Shown piece after piece: positions 29,401-34,192 of a DNA stretch of 64,000 nt. The notes below the pieces were generated by a model. That model was not told the DNA's origin and searched no databases. It was given only the letters and a program-made list of their open reading frames with translations. The stretch lies in the NCBI GenBank assembly GCA_039621445.1, contig CP154955.1:37365123-37429122 (forward strand). Reading direction: 5' to 3'. Positions within the stretch are counted from its first letter, which is position 1; every line of letters begins with the position of its first letter. Both the position numbers and the translations under genes were made by a program. Source of the stretch: Euglena gracilis (Eukaryota > Euglenida > Euglenophyceae > Euglenales).

Positions 29401-31256
29401 TGGCTGGCGTTTCAATTGGCATTTAGGTGCATCGGCAACAAAAAGAAACAAAAAATGCGGAAATCTCAAAAACATGCAACAAAATCCCAAGTTTTTTTTT
29501 GCGGAGAGCGACACAGAATTTCAAAATATTTTCATAAAATCACCAAAATTTTTTACGGAAATGTCCAACAATATGGCAAAAAAACCCAAAGTATTTTCAA
29601 ATTGGTTCCAAAAATTTTGCCCCACATGTTCAAAATTATGGCAAAAAACACCAAAAAGAACAAATGTTAGTATTTGCTCAAGACGATTGATGGGTCAGTT
29701 GGCCACTTTCCCTGAAAGCAATGCGTTGTCAAATGCTGTTATGTAATTTAATGCTTCTATTCATCAGATATCAAAACATTATGGCATTTTTGGATGATTT
29801 ATGATTTGACACTTACCACCTCCTGATTTTCCAAAAAGCATCATTTTTCACGTTTTCCTTGTGAAGGGGGGGGGGAATTATTTGGAAAGATCTTTTTCAA
29901 AGATACATTTGGGCACACAAACTATTCTCTTTGAAACAGTCTGCCCAGGAGGTCCTGCACCTTCTCGTTATAAATCTCCAGAAAAGAAACCTTCACACTG
30001 TAAGTTGTCTTCTTCAAGCTGTCAGTCATTTGCTGCTTGGACTCAATGCGCGAGAAGAGCTCCTCGCACAGCCGAGGAGTGATGCCTCTTCCTTTCCCAG
30101 GGAAACCCATCATACTGTGGGTCTTCCCTGCAAAAAAGCAGAAAAACATGGACAGTCTCACCCTGCGGCAAGGCAAATACGCAAATGGAAACAGGTGGCG
30201 CTTTGAAAGCATTCTATTCGGCACGTGGGCTTCCACAGAACAGAATTCCACGGTTCAAATTCAGTTGCAGGTGCCCATTTTTTCATGGAACAAAGAACTG
30301 GGCATCTCAAGCATGCAAACACCAGTGTGTTTTCACCATCCATTGTGCAGGTCAGTCAACAAACTGCGCATTGCTTTGAATGCATGGGAGGAAGTGCACC
30401 GACAATTCTCAACAAAGAATGATGTTCCTCACTGTTCCGAACACCAGACAACAAGATTTCTTTGAAACCGTGTTCAGTCCATGATGTGCAGCGTCGTGAA
30501 AGACCGTGTTCAGTCCACATGTGCAGTGTCAATAAACGTGTTCAGAACATTTTTTTTGTGCAGGAAATTGTGTTCAGTCCACGTGTGCAGTGTCAATAAA
30601 CGCGTTCAGTTCACGTTTATTATTTCTTTATACACTGGACTGAACACGTTTTCCTGCACGGTTTCTTTGGCTTCACAAACACCTCCAAGGGCTGGAGATC
30701 ACCTCATCACCACCACCACCACAATCACCACCATCAACAAAAATGACAGATCTATTGCAGGAGGGAAACAAAGGGGCCGCTGCTCTACCACTTGGTAAAC
30801 AGAGTCGGAAAAACACACCTGAAGAAGTTTGACCATATGCAAAAATGCAGCCATTGTAGCCCTCAAACATCGAGTCAAGTTGCGGAACACCAACTTGTTC
30901 ATAAACCTCTTCCTGCCCAGCAAAAGGCACAGGGGCAGTAACTTGTTCTGGCGGCATTGACCAAAAGACATAGTCAAAAGCAAACGTGTGCTCGATGTCG
31001 GGGTTGCTGGGGCAAGGCCTTCTCTTCAGCCACTGGCTCTGAAGCTCCAAAAAAAATGAACGTGAAGCGCCGGAATGGGCACCAGGTGTGGCTGTAAGGA
31101 AACGCCTTGGACAGGATCAATACACGAGATCAGGGTATCGGAGGGCACTGACAGTGTGCAGGGAGGGCAAACGCCTCCAACTTCGTTTATCTCCTTCTGG
31201 TTGAAGGGACGGACACGCACCAAGACACGAACATTGTCATTGTGAGCTTTGACCAT
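873..31256 (-). CDS. Kinesin-3-like motor protein with tandem B-box zinc fingers (whole gene, about 15 exons)
   Basis: This is a plus-end-type kinesin with an N-terminal motor, expected to hydrolyse ATP and walk on microtubules. Proposed exons on the minus strand are 31083-31256, 30819-31038, 29938-30127, 28036-28243, 24639-24983, 18240-18515, 16713-16930, 11668-11833, about 9341-9451, about 8708-8982, 6848-7009, about 3675-3883, about 2898-3070, about 1953-2110 and 873-1133, giving roughly 1,050 aa. The motor has the P-loop GQTSSGKT, switch I NDRSSRSH and switch [10 protein letters not shown]. The neck begins VKINEDP and continues LIREL, which in known families is typical of kinesin-3. Coiled coil follows, then three Cys/His B-box-like repeats and a Pro-rich C-terminus. 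No FHA or PH domain was seen. Exons 1-9 join with matching phases; exon 9/10 and exon 12/13 joins remain uncertain. Single-gene status across 30 kb is inferred from order, strand, phase and one B-box that is completed only by splicing. Confidence 0.88.
1134..1952. other. Kinesin intron 14 with dispersed repeat
   Basis: Non-coding. Around 1240-1430 is a dispersed repeat (CCCGTCCCAGC, GGCCACATTT, CCTTGGACCATCGCCCATCCA) also found at 20728-20890 and 25190-25330, so this family sits in three introns of the same gene. The remainder is short C/G runs. Open frames here look like chance. Confidence 0.6.
1953..2110 (-). CDS. Kinesin exon 14: tail segment
   Basis: Encodes [20 protein letters not shown] and [19 protein letters not shown]. 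The donor CTACAG|GTGGGAG is good; the acceptor after an A-run is weak. [16 protein letters not shown] echoes [10 protein letters not shown] of exon 13, which suggests an imperfect repeat. Confidence 0.5.
2111..2897. other. Kinesin intron 13, C/G-rich repeat sequence
   Basis: Contains poly-C and poly-G blocks (2270-2310, 2520-2570), a GTGCGCCGAGGTGG remnant of the shared core hairpin and a GGGATCGAACCCTGG motif at about 2632. No supported exon. Confidence 0.5.
2898..3070 (-). CDS. Kinesin exon 13: Ala/Pro-rich tail segment
   Basis: Reads [19 protein letters not shown], then [20 protein letters not shown]. The acceptor AAGAAG and donor AATG|GTGTCC give a phase-consistent chain to exon 14, but other reading frames are open here. 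Supported mainly by composition and position. Confidence 0.42.
3071..3674. other. Kinesin intron 12
   Basis: Non-coding. Contains a GCGCCGAAAATTGG tract near 3335 similar to the core of MITE elements, and a TAGATCGAACCCTGGG motif at about 3563. No open frame with protein-like composition. Confidence 0.5.
3675..3883 (-). CDS. Kinesin exon 12: end of third B-box (3' end uncertain)
   Basis: The acceptor CCCCCCCGCAG precedes [17 protein letters not shown]. Spliced to exon 11 this gives ...LCP-ACDELKH..., restoring the same CxxCD-x2-H pattern as finger two. It continues [18 protein letters not shown] and [13 protein letters not shown] donor at about 3742 (phase 1) is also possible; the one at 3675 fits the phase of exon 13. 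Confidence 0.72.
3884..6847. other. Kinesin intron 11: repeats plus a plus-strand gag-like piece
   Basis: About 2.96 kb. The 4370-5050 part (CCAGCATCGC... and GAACCCCGCCTCTGGTCT) is repeated at about 15420-15960 in intron 7. The 5390-5440 part has long G runs. A plus-strand coding remnant at 5605-6010 is listed separately. 6010-6750 is G-rich without a recognisable gene. Confidence 0.55.
5605..6010 (+). pseudogene. Possible retroelement gag-like fragment interrupted by an A-rich tract
   Basis: The frame reads [20 protein letters not shown] and [10 protein letters not shown]. It then enters about 110 nt of almost pure A/C (5750-5860, coding Lys/Gln) and resumes [33 protein letters not shown] and [12 protein letters not shown]. 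The order FSG...F..F...W, then F.+EL+.+FG.D.....W, resembles Ty3/Pao-type gag proteins. It is antisense to the kinesin and inside intron 11. No protease or RT follows, so it would be a fragment. Protein-like composition is the main support. Confidence 0.33.
6848..7009 (-). CDS. Kinesin exon 11: second and third B-box-like fingers
   Basis: Phase 0 with acceptor CACATTTGCAG. Reads [39 protein letters not shown] and [11 protein letters not shown]. The second finger begins in exon 10 (PCECC) and is finished here. The third starts here and is cut by the donor CCG|GTGTGC, so its last ligands come from exon 12. Spacing Cx2C-x8-Cx2C-x4-Cx2CD is repeated in the two fingers. Confidence 0.85.
7010..8707. 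other. Kinesin intron 10
   Basis: A/T-rich, with a small AAAATTGCGGAAAGGGG tandem at 7794-7850 and the telomere-like MITE listed separately. 7060-7340 resembles the GCTAGAAATTTGGGCTGG... family at 17.6 kb. No exon seen. Confidence 0.55.
8131..8401. repeat. MITE-like element with about 100-bp TIRs and internal TTAGGG/CCCTAA blocks
   Basis: The left arm starts GGCAGCAAGACTCTA and the right arm ends CTTGCTGCC. Both arms then share AGATTCTAC or AGAATCTCC pieces with C/G runs. The inner ends are ATGGAATAGGGTTAGGGTTA (8210-8229) and its complement near 8310-8330. The telomere-like repeats face each other, so the unit is one large imperfect palindrome. No ORF. Confidence 0.7.
8708..8982 (-). CDS. 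Kinesin exon 10: first B-box-like zinc finger (5' end uncertain)
   Basis: Contains [17 protein letters not shown], then a Cys/His array [28 protein letters not shown] and [21 protein letters not shown]. Cys and His spacing resembles B-box domains, which bind two zinc ions and mediate protein contacts. The first Cys of this repeat seems to be missing compared with the next two. The GAG|GTAATA donor is clear; the start is chosen at TTTTTCAG. Confidence 0.75.
9341..9451 (-). CDS. Kinesin exon 9: short acidic segment (3' end uncertain)
   Basis: The acceptor CTCCATCAG precedes [20 protein letters not shown] and [17 protein letters not shown]. Possible donors after ...FLEL, after ...VEW or inside ...GPL do not all fit exon 10. 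An unseen micro-exon or a different donor must resolve the phase. Confidence 0.6.
9452..11667. other. Kinesin intron 8
   Basis: Very A-rich low complexity at 9540-9900 and very long C and G homopolymers at 11300-11570. In between, on the minus strand about 10393-10500, a frame [18 protein letters not shown]... ends in TAA and has protein-like composition; an adjacent piece at about 10530-10600 reads [16 protein letters not shown] in another frame. These may be remnants of an unidentified gene; confidence is low. Confidence 0.4.
11300..11570. repeat. Long poly-C/poly-G tract, palindromic
   Basis: Runs of up to about 17 C and then over 30 nearly uninterrupted G (11372-11407), with a second C/G block at 11500-11560. 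TTCGGCGCCGAAAAG at about 11468-11480 marks the centre. It resembles an enlarged MITE whose inner arms are homopolymers. G-quadruplex and hairpin formation are plausible, and read errors are likely here. Confidence 0.6.
11668..11833 (-). CDS. Kinesin exon 8: helical region
   Basis: Reads (K)[17 protein letters not shown], then [20 protein letters not shown] and [10 protein letters not shown]. The donor GCG|GTATGT is strong. Phase matches exons 7 and 9. It is a charged helical segment; no named domain is recognised. Confidence 0.75.
11834..16712. other. Kinesin intron 7 (4.9 kb), repeat-filled
   Basis: Holds MITE-like blocks at 12170-12840 (with CGGCGCAAAACGCCGG at 12630 and TGGTGCGAAGCGCCGG at 12742), a TAAA microsatellite at 14043-14071 and TTTATATTTGGGGGG repeats at 14340-14760 related to 26290-27280. 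A copy of the CCAGCATCGCCC repeat lies at 15690-15800, and poly-C/G tracts at 16060, 16200, 16310 and 16500-16567. No exon recognised. Confidence 0.55.
16713..16930 (-). CDS. Kinesin exon 7: coiled coil
   Basis: 218 nt with acceptor TTCATCACAG. Encodes [20 protein letters not shown] and later [18 protein letters not shown], strongly charged heptads expected to dimerise. The donor GAAAA|GTGTGT leaves phase 2, which fits the next exon. Confidence 0.82.
16931..18239. other. Kinesin intron 6 with an inserted MITE
   Basis: A repeat rich in TGCGCACTTTTTAGGGCAC variants spans 17180-17540 and resumes at 17966-18010. Between them is a MITE-like insert (17543-17965). No coding exon seen. Confidence 0.55.
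17543..17965. repeat. CATACATCTCTTTAAGG-family MITE
   Basis: Begins CATACATCTCTTTAAAGAC. Internally it has GCTAGAAATTTGGGCTGGCT, GGCGCTTTGTGCC at 17821-17832 and GCTGCTGCGGCTGGGC. The same family in the opposite orientation is at 45422-45835 and 49258-49699. Both sides are flanked by GTGTGCACTTATTAGGGCAC sequence, so it appears inserted into an existing repeat. Confidence 0.65.
18240..18515 (-). CDS. Kinesin exon 6: neck and coiled coil
   Basis: Begins [19 protein letters not shown], matching the neck that follows the kinesin-3 motor core. It then becomes a Glu/Arg-rich heptad region with [19 protein letters not shown] and [15 protein letters not shown]. Joining in phase 0 to exon 5 gives a continuous motor-to-neck transition, which supports the 6.1-kb intron. 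Confidence 0.9.
18516..24638. other. Kinesin intron 5 (6.1 kb)
   Basis: Contains palindromic GCGCAAATGCGC clusters (20.4-22.7 kb), a copy of the CCCGTCCCAGC dispersed repeat (20728-20890), MITE-like poly-C/G elements at 19740-19880 and 23170-23640, and the CCGGCGCAAAGCGCCG core at 23346-23361. An end related to the 52.6-kb element is at 24060-24127. Several open frames exist (for example 21365-21733 minus), none with recognisable domains. Confidence 0.55.
20454..22660. repeat. Cluster of GCGCAAATGCGC / GCGCATTTGCGC palindromic repeats
   Basis: Groups at 20454-20645, 21035-21195, 22135-22290, 22335-22440 and 22590-22660 carry variants of TTTGTGGGCGCAAATGCGC in both orientations, usually ending in AATAAACA. 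I count well over a dozen occurrences. Adjacent copies are often inverted, giving potential hairpins. No element ends or ORF could be defined. Confidence 0.65.
24639..24983 (-). CDS. Kinesin exon 5: switch II to end of motor core
   Basis: 115 codons in phase 0. Contains [13 protein letters not shown] (switch II), [46 protein letters not shown] and [16 protein letters not shown]. These are the ordered C-terminal motor motifs. The loop 12 region lacks the K-rich stretch found in animal KIF1A. The donor AACAAG|GTGTAG leads into a 6.1-kb intron. Confidence 0.95.
24984..28035. other. Kinesin intron 4
   Basis: Contains a CCCGTCCCAGC dispersed repeat at 25190-25330, poly-G and ATTATTTGGGG repeats at 25690-26000 and the large nested TIR element at about 26291-27281. 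27290-27990 is ordinary A/T-rich sequence without a supported exon. Confidence 0.55.
26291..27281. repeat. Nested TIR elements with a GC-rich CAGA-repeat core
   Basis: Outer ends are CCCCCCAAATACAACCCCCC and its approximate complement TTTTGTATTTGGGGGG. Inner arms start GGCAGCCCGAAACTA near 26639, end in TAGTTTCGGGCTGCC near 27240, and run into AGTACTTAATCCGG at 26681 with its complement near 27190. The core (26770-27130) is strongly GC-rich with poly-G runs and AGACAGACAGACAGAC at 26995-27010. GCGCTTCGCGCC lies at 26591-26602. No ORF is convincing. Confidence 0.6.
28036..28243 (-). CDS. Kinesin exon 4: switch I
   Basis: Encodes [17 protein letters not shown], then [35 protein letters not shown] is the switch I signature that contacts ATP. 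It ends at a strong GTATGT donor after ...DSLGL (phase 0). The HDPLLGP block resembles the EHPLLGP of kinesin-3 proteins. Confidence 0.93.
28244..29937. other. Kinesin intron 3
   Basis: Repeats only. 28870-29280 (GCTCAGAGGCTGGAAAATTT, GGGCGGCTGGAAATAAATAA) matches the repeat at 12210-12520. The rest is A/T-rich. Confidence 0.55.
29938..30127 (-). CDS. Kinesin exon 3: rest of P-loop to [10 protein letters not shown]
   Basis: The acceptor TTTTTTGCAG precedes GGAAGACC, completing GKTHSMMG. It continues with [11 protein letters not shown] and [15 protein letters not shown], both standard motor blocks. The donor is probably after GGCAGACT (phase 2). The neighbouring intron of 1.69 kb (28244-29937) carries repeats only. 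Confidence 0.9.
30128..30818. other. Kinesin intron 2 with a fold-back repeat
   Basis: GTTCAGTCCACGTGTGCAGT with AATAAACG occurs twice (about 30475-30605), and an inverted copy CTGGACTGAACACG follows at 30638-30651. GTGCAGG and CCTGCAC pieces bound it. The GTTCAG motif also appears in the 31.57-31.70 kb palindrome just upstream of the gene. Confidence 0.5.
30819..31038 (-). CDS. Kinesin exon 2: FDYVFW to P-loop
   Basis: 220 nt. Shows [25 protein letters not shown] and the first half of the nucleotide-binding P-loop. The exon ends in phase 1 within the Gly codon of SGK. The stretch between FWS and QEEVYEQV matches the longer loop seen in kinesin-3 motors. Confidence 0.93.
31083..31256 (-). 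CDS. Kinesin exon 1: motor beta-1
   Basis: Starts at ATG 31256-31254 in the context CACCATGG. It encodes 58 aa including [14 protein letters not shown], the first strand of kinesin motors. The donor after ...QPHL opens a 44-nt intron (31039-31082). An acceptor-like TTCAG lies just upstream of the ATG, so a 5' UTR intron or an additional upstream exon is possible. Confidence 0.88.
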
Positions 31257-31566
31257 GGTGCAAACCTGAAGGATCACAGCATTGGAAACCTTTCGGAGGT
31301 TTGGGGAAATTTTTGGAGGAACATTTTGGAATGACCATTTTGGCCCATTTCGGAATAAGGCCCACTTCTGGCTGTTTTCTATGAAGTCTTATTATTATTT
31401 TTTATTCCACATTTTCATTATTCTACTTTTTTTTAAAACATTTTTATGCTTTAAAGAAATTTTAAAGTATTTTTATAGTGCTTTTAAAACCTATTTTCAG
31501 GGCCCGACGCCTGTCTTGAAAATCGACTGACATAAACGGGTTTTTAGCAGGGGTGCCGTTCCAGAC

Positions 31567-31680
31567 ACAAATTGTGGCTGAGCCCAGATTTCAGCCTGAA
31601 AACGTGTTCAGCAGGGGGCCCCCGAAGGGGGCCCCCTGAACACGTTTTCAGGCTGAAATCTGGGCTCAGCCACAATTTGT
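31567..31680. repeat. 114-bp near-perfect palindrome
   Basis: The left arm begins ACAAATTGTGGCTGAGCCC and the right arm ends GGGCTCAGCCACAATTTGT. The arms meet at GGGGGCCCCCGAAGGGGGCC with a 3-base loop and differ by about two bases. The transcript or single strand would form a hairpin of roughly 55 bp. Confidence 0.92.
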
Positions 31681-31988
31681 TTAAAACGTGTTCAGAGCCC
31701 GCCAAATGCCTGCCCTGAAATTCGTGGTCATGATTCACGCAAAGGGTCAAAAACGGGAATTTGTGAAATTCGGACCCAAAAAACGGCGCCATAATGGAAA
31801 ACGTGCCTGACCACAGATGCCTTAATGGAAAACGTGTCATTGCCATAAATGCCTTAATGGAAAACGTGCCTGAACACAGATGCCTTAATGGAAAACGTGT
31901 CATTGCCACAAATGCCCTCATGGAAAACGTGTCACCCCCCCCTTTTCTTTCTTTCTTTTTTTCTCTTTTTTTTTGCAGCCCTCCCACT

Positions 31989-32277
31989 ATGGCTAAACGC
32001 ACAGCAAACATTGTGAATGGTCTTTTGCCACCTCCCCCTAGGACGGAACTGTTCCTGGCTGCTCTCGCGGTATACCAGCAAGATGCCAAGAAACCGAAGG
32101 TTGACCCCCTTCATGGCACCTTGTTGGCACAGGGCAGTCGGAACTTTGTCCGTTTCAGGGAATCGTTCGGCAACCTCGTTTCATACATACGTGAATGCCG
32201 TTGCTCGGGCATTCCTCAAAACAGCACTCGAGGGAGTTGTTTTTTGTGTAAAGCTGGTCGTCTTCCGTGACGTCTAA
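31989..32277 (+). pseudogene. Unknown ORF inside TIR element, frame-shifted
   Basis: ATG 31989 follows an acceptor-like TTTTTTTTGCAG. The frame reads MAKRTANIVNGLLPPPPRTE, LFLAALAVYQQDAKKPKVD, then GSRNFVRFRESFGNLVSYI. Near 32185 protein-like composition moves to another frame, YVNAVARAFLKTALEG..., ending in TAA at about 32275. No family is recognised. A captured host exon or a decayed element protein are the two readings. Confidence 0.4.
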
Positions 32278-32337
32278 CACTCCTGTCGCATTGCTCAAAG
32301 GCAACCTCTGGCCGTTTCTTGCGTTGTAGAGTACCCC

Positions 32338-32592
32338 CCTAGACCTACCTAGTCTAGTCTACCCCCCCTTTATTTGCCCCCCCCCCTTTATTGAGCATTT
32401 GGGTCCGGGGAAAATTTTTTTCATGCGCCGAAGGCGCCGAAATTTTTTTTGCCCTCTTCCTAAAGAAATTTTTGACCCCCCCCCCTCATTTGACCTCCCC
32501 TTACTTGAGCATTTGGGGGGTCCATTGGCGTGGTCCGTGGGTGTGCTGAAATAAAGGGGGGGGGTCTAGTCTAGACCTACCTAATCTAGGGT
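32338..32592. repeat. Small TIR element with GCGCCGAAGGCGCCG core
   Basis: Ends are CCTAGACCTACCTAGTCTAG and CTAGACCTACCTAATCTAGG, each joined to TACCCCCCCTTTATT or its complement. The centre has GCGCCGAAGGCGCCG at 32425-32439 followed by AAATTTTTTTT. Non-coding. Confidence 0.62.
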
Positions 32593-32817
32593 TGAGGACC
32601 ACCCGGCCTCTCAACCTGTCGCTAAATTTTCATGACAACGATTTTTTGACTGCCACAGATGCCCTAATGGAAAGCGTGCCTGACCACAGATGCCTTAATG
32701 GAAAACGGGTCATTGCCACAAATGCCCTCATGGAAAACGTTTTCATGACCACGAATTTCAGGGCAGGCATTTGGTGGGCTGAACACGTTTTTTTTAAAAA
32801 AACCTCAAAAATGTGTC

Positions 32818-32980
32818 TTTTTGGAGGTTCTGTTTCGCTGTCCGACCGCCACTGAATTTTTCTCAGTCGGTTATTGAAGGAAGGGTCAGGGTTAGGGAGA
32901 GGTTAGGGTTAGTTAGGGTCAGGGTTAGAGTTAGGGTTGGGTTGGGGCGGCGGTCAGATAGCGAAACAGTACCTTTTTGG
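32818..32980. repeat. Short TIR element with TTAGGG-like interior
   Basis: The left end GTTCTGTTTCGCTGTCCGAC is inverted at 32948-32975 (GTCAGATAGCGAAACAGTAC). Between the ends are repeats of GGGTTAGGG and variants (32886-32940). It is similar in idea to the 8131-8401 element but has different ends. Confidence 0.65.
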
Positions 32981-33180
32981 AAATCGACAAAAAATGGCAC
33001 ATTTTTTTCCGGTCAAATCAGGGAAATGGTCATTTTTTTGAAGCTGTCGTTTTTTTTATACAAAAATCGACCGACACTAACAGATTCAGCAGGGGCGCCT
33101 GTCTTGATATTCATTCGACCGAACCGCCTGGACGGAAATATGGTCAAAAAAGTGGTTTTTGGCCCATTAACGGGCGCTTG

Positions 33181-33308
33181 AATGGAAATCGACCGACACT
33201 AACGGGCGCCTGAATGGAAATCGACCGACACTAACGGGCGCCTGAATGGAAATCGACCAACACTAACGGGCGCCTGAATGGAAATCGACTGACATAAACG
33301 GTTTCCGA
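33181..33308. repeat. 32-bp minisatellite array 1
   Basis: The unit begins AATGGAAATCGACCGACACT and continues AACGGGCGCCTG. Copies start at 33181, 33213, 33245 and 33277, with single-base variants. Confidence 0.92.
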
Positions 33309-34001
33309 TGTCTTGGAAATCGACCGACCTTTTGTGTCCTTTTTTTGAATGCCCTTTTGTTCCGTTTCGGGACATTTTAGGTGTCAGCCTGAAATCCGTT
33401 AATGTCGACCCAACCTTTTGTTCCCTTTTTCGGAATGCAGCTTTTCTTCCATTTTGAAGGAAACAATCTCTACATCAAGAACTGTGTCTTAAACGCAGAC
33501 TCTGCATTTTTTCGGAATGCATTTTTTCTTCCATTTTGACAAGAACAATCTCTATCTCAAGAACTGTGCCTAAAACGCAGACTCTGCATTTTTTTAGAAA
33601 CACAGATTTTGACCAAAGCCATGTTGCCAAGAACACAGCCTTGCAATAGAATAGAATTGCAATACAGGCGCCGAGCCCAGAAAATAGGTTTAACGTGGCC
33701 AAATCACTCCTCACCCAAAAGCTTTTCTTTCAGATGACCAGTGATAACAACTGGTTCAGGGCAAATTTGCCGAATGCTTTTTCTGAAGTCCCAGAAAATG
33801 ATAATCTTCAGCTCCGTCCTTCCGTCTGTTCCATCCAAAGTTCAGCCAGCTGTGATCACCTGACCACAAAATTTGGTTTTTTTCTGGTCCATAACGCCTC
33901 CACAACCCCATAGGACCAAAAATGTCTTCAAAAAGGGGAGATCCAAAATGTCCAAAAAGTCACTAAAAATTCCCAATCTGACCAGCAACAGATTTCAATG
34001 G

Positions 34002-34129
34002 AATGGAAATCGACCGACATAAACGGGCGCCTGAATGGAAATCGACTGACATAAACGGGCGCCTGAATGGAAATCGACTGACATAAACGGGCGCCTGAAT
34101 GGAAATCGACTGACACAAACAATTTCAGG
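34002..34129. repeat. 32-bp minisatellite array 2
   Basis: Same 32-bp unit as the array at 33181. Starts are 34002, 34034, 34066 and 34098, mostly with GACTGACATAAACGGG in place of GACCGACACTAACGGG. It ends 13 bp before the terminal inverted repeat of the outer element. Confidence 0.92.
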
Positions 34130-34192
34130 CTGAAATCCGTTAATGTCAGTAGAATTTCAAGACAGGCGTCGGGCCCAGAAAATAGGTTTTAA

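Larger units (their letters stand above)
31681..32795. repeat. Inner TIR element (about 1.1 kb) with cargo ORF
   Basis: The left terminus AAAACGTGTTCAGAGCCCGC...CGTGGTCATG (31683-31732) is inverted at 32744-32792 with few changes. Next to it are short GGAAAACGTG...ATGCCTTAATGG repeats on both sides. It contains the ORF at 31989-32277 and a smaller TIR element at about 32338-32592. Confidence 0.7.
31484..34192. repeat. Outer TIR element, about 2.7 kb, containing nested elements
   Basis: The left end TTAAAACCTATTTTCAGGGC, continuing CCGACGCCTGTCTTGAAA, is inverted at 34142-34192. A third copy of the right end is at about 33662-33693. Inside are a palindrome, a second TIR pair, poly-C/G MITEs and minisatellites. 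It lies immediately upstream of the kinesin start, in the region expected to hold its promoter. No transposase was seen, so it is probably non-autonomous. Confidence 0.68.
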
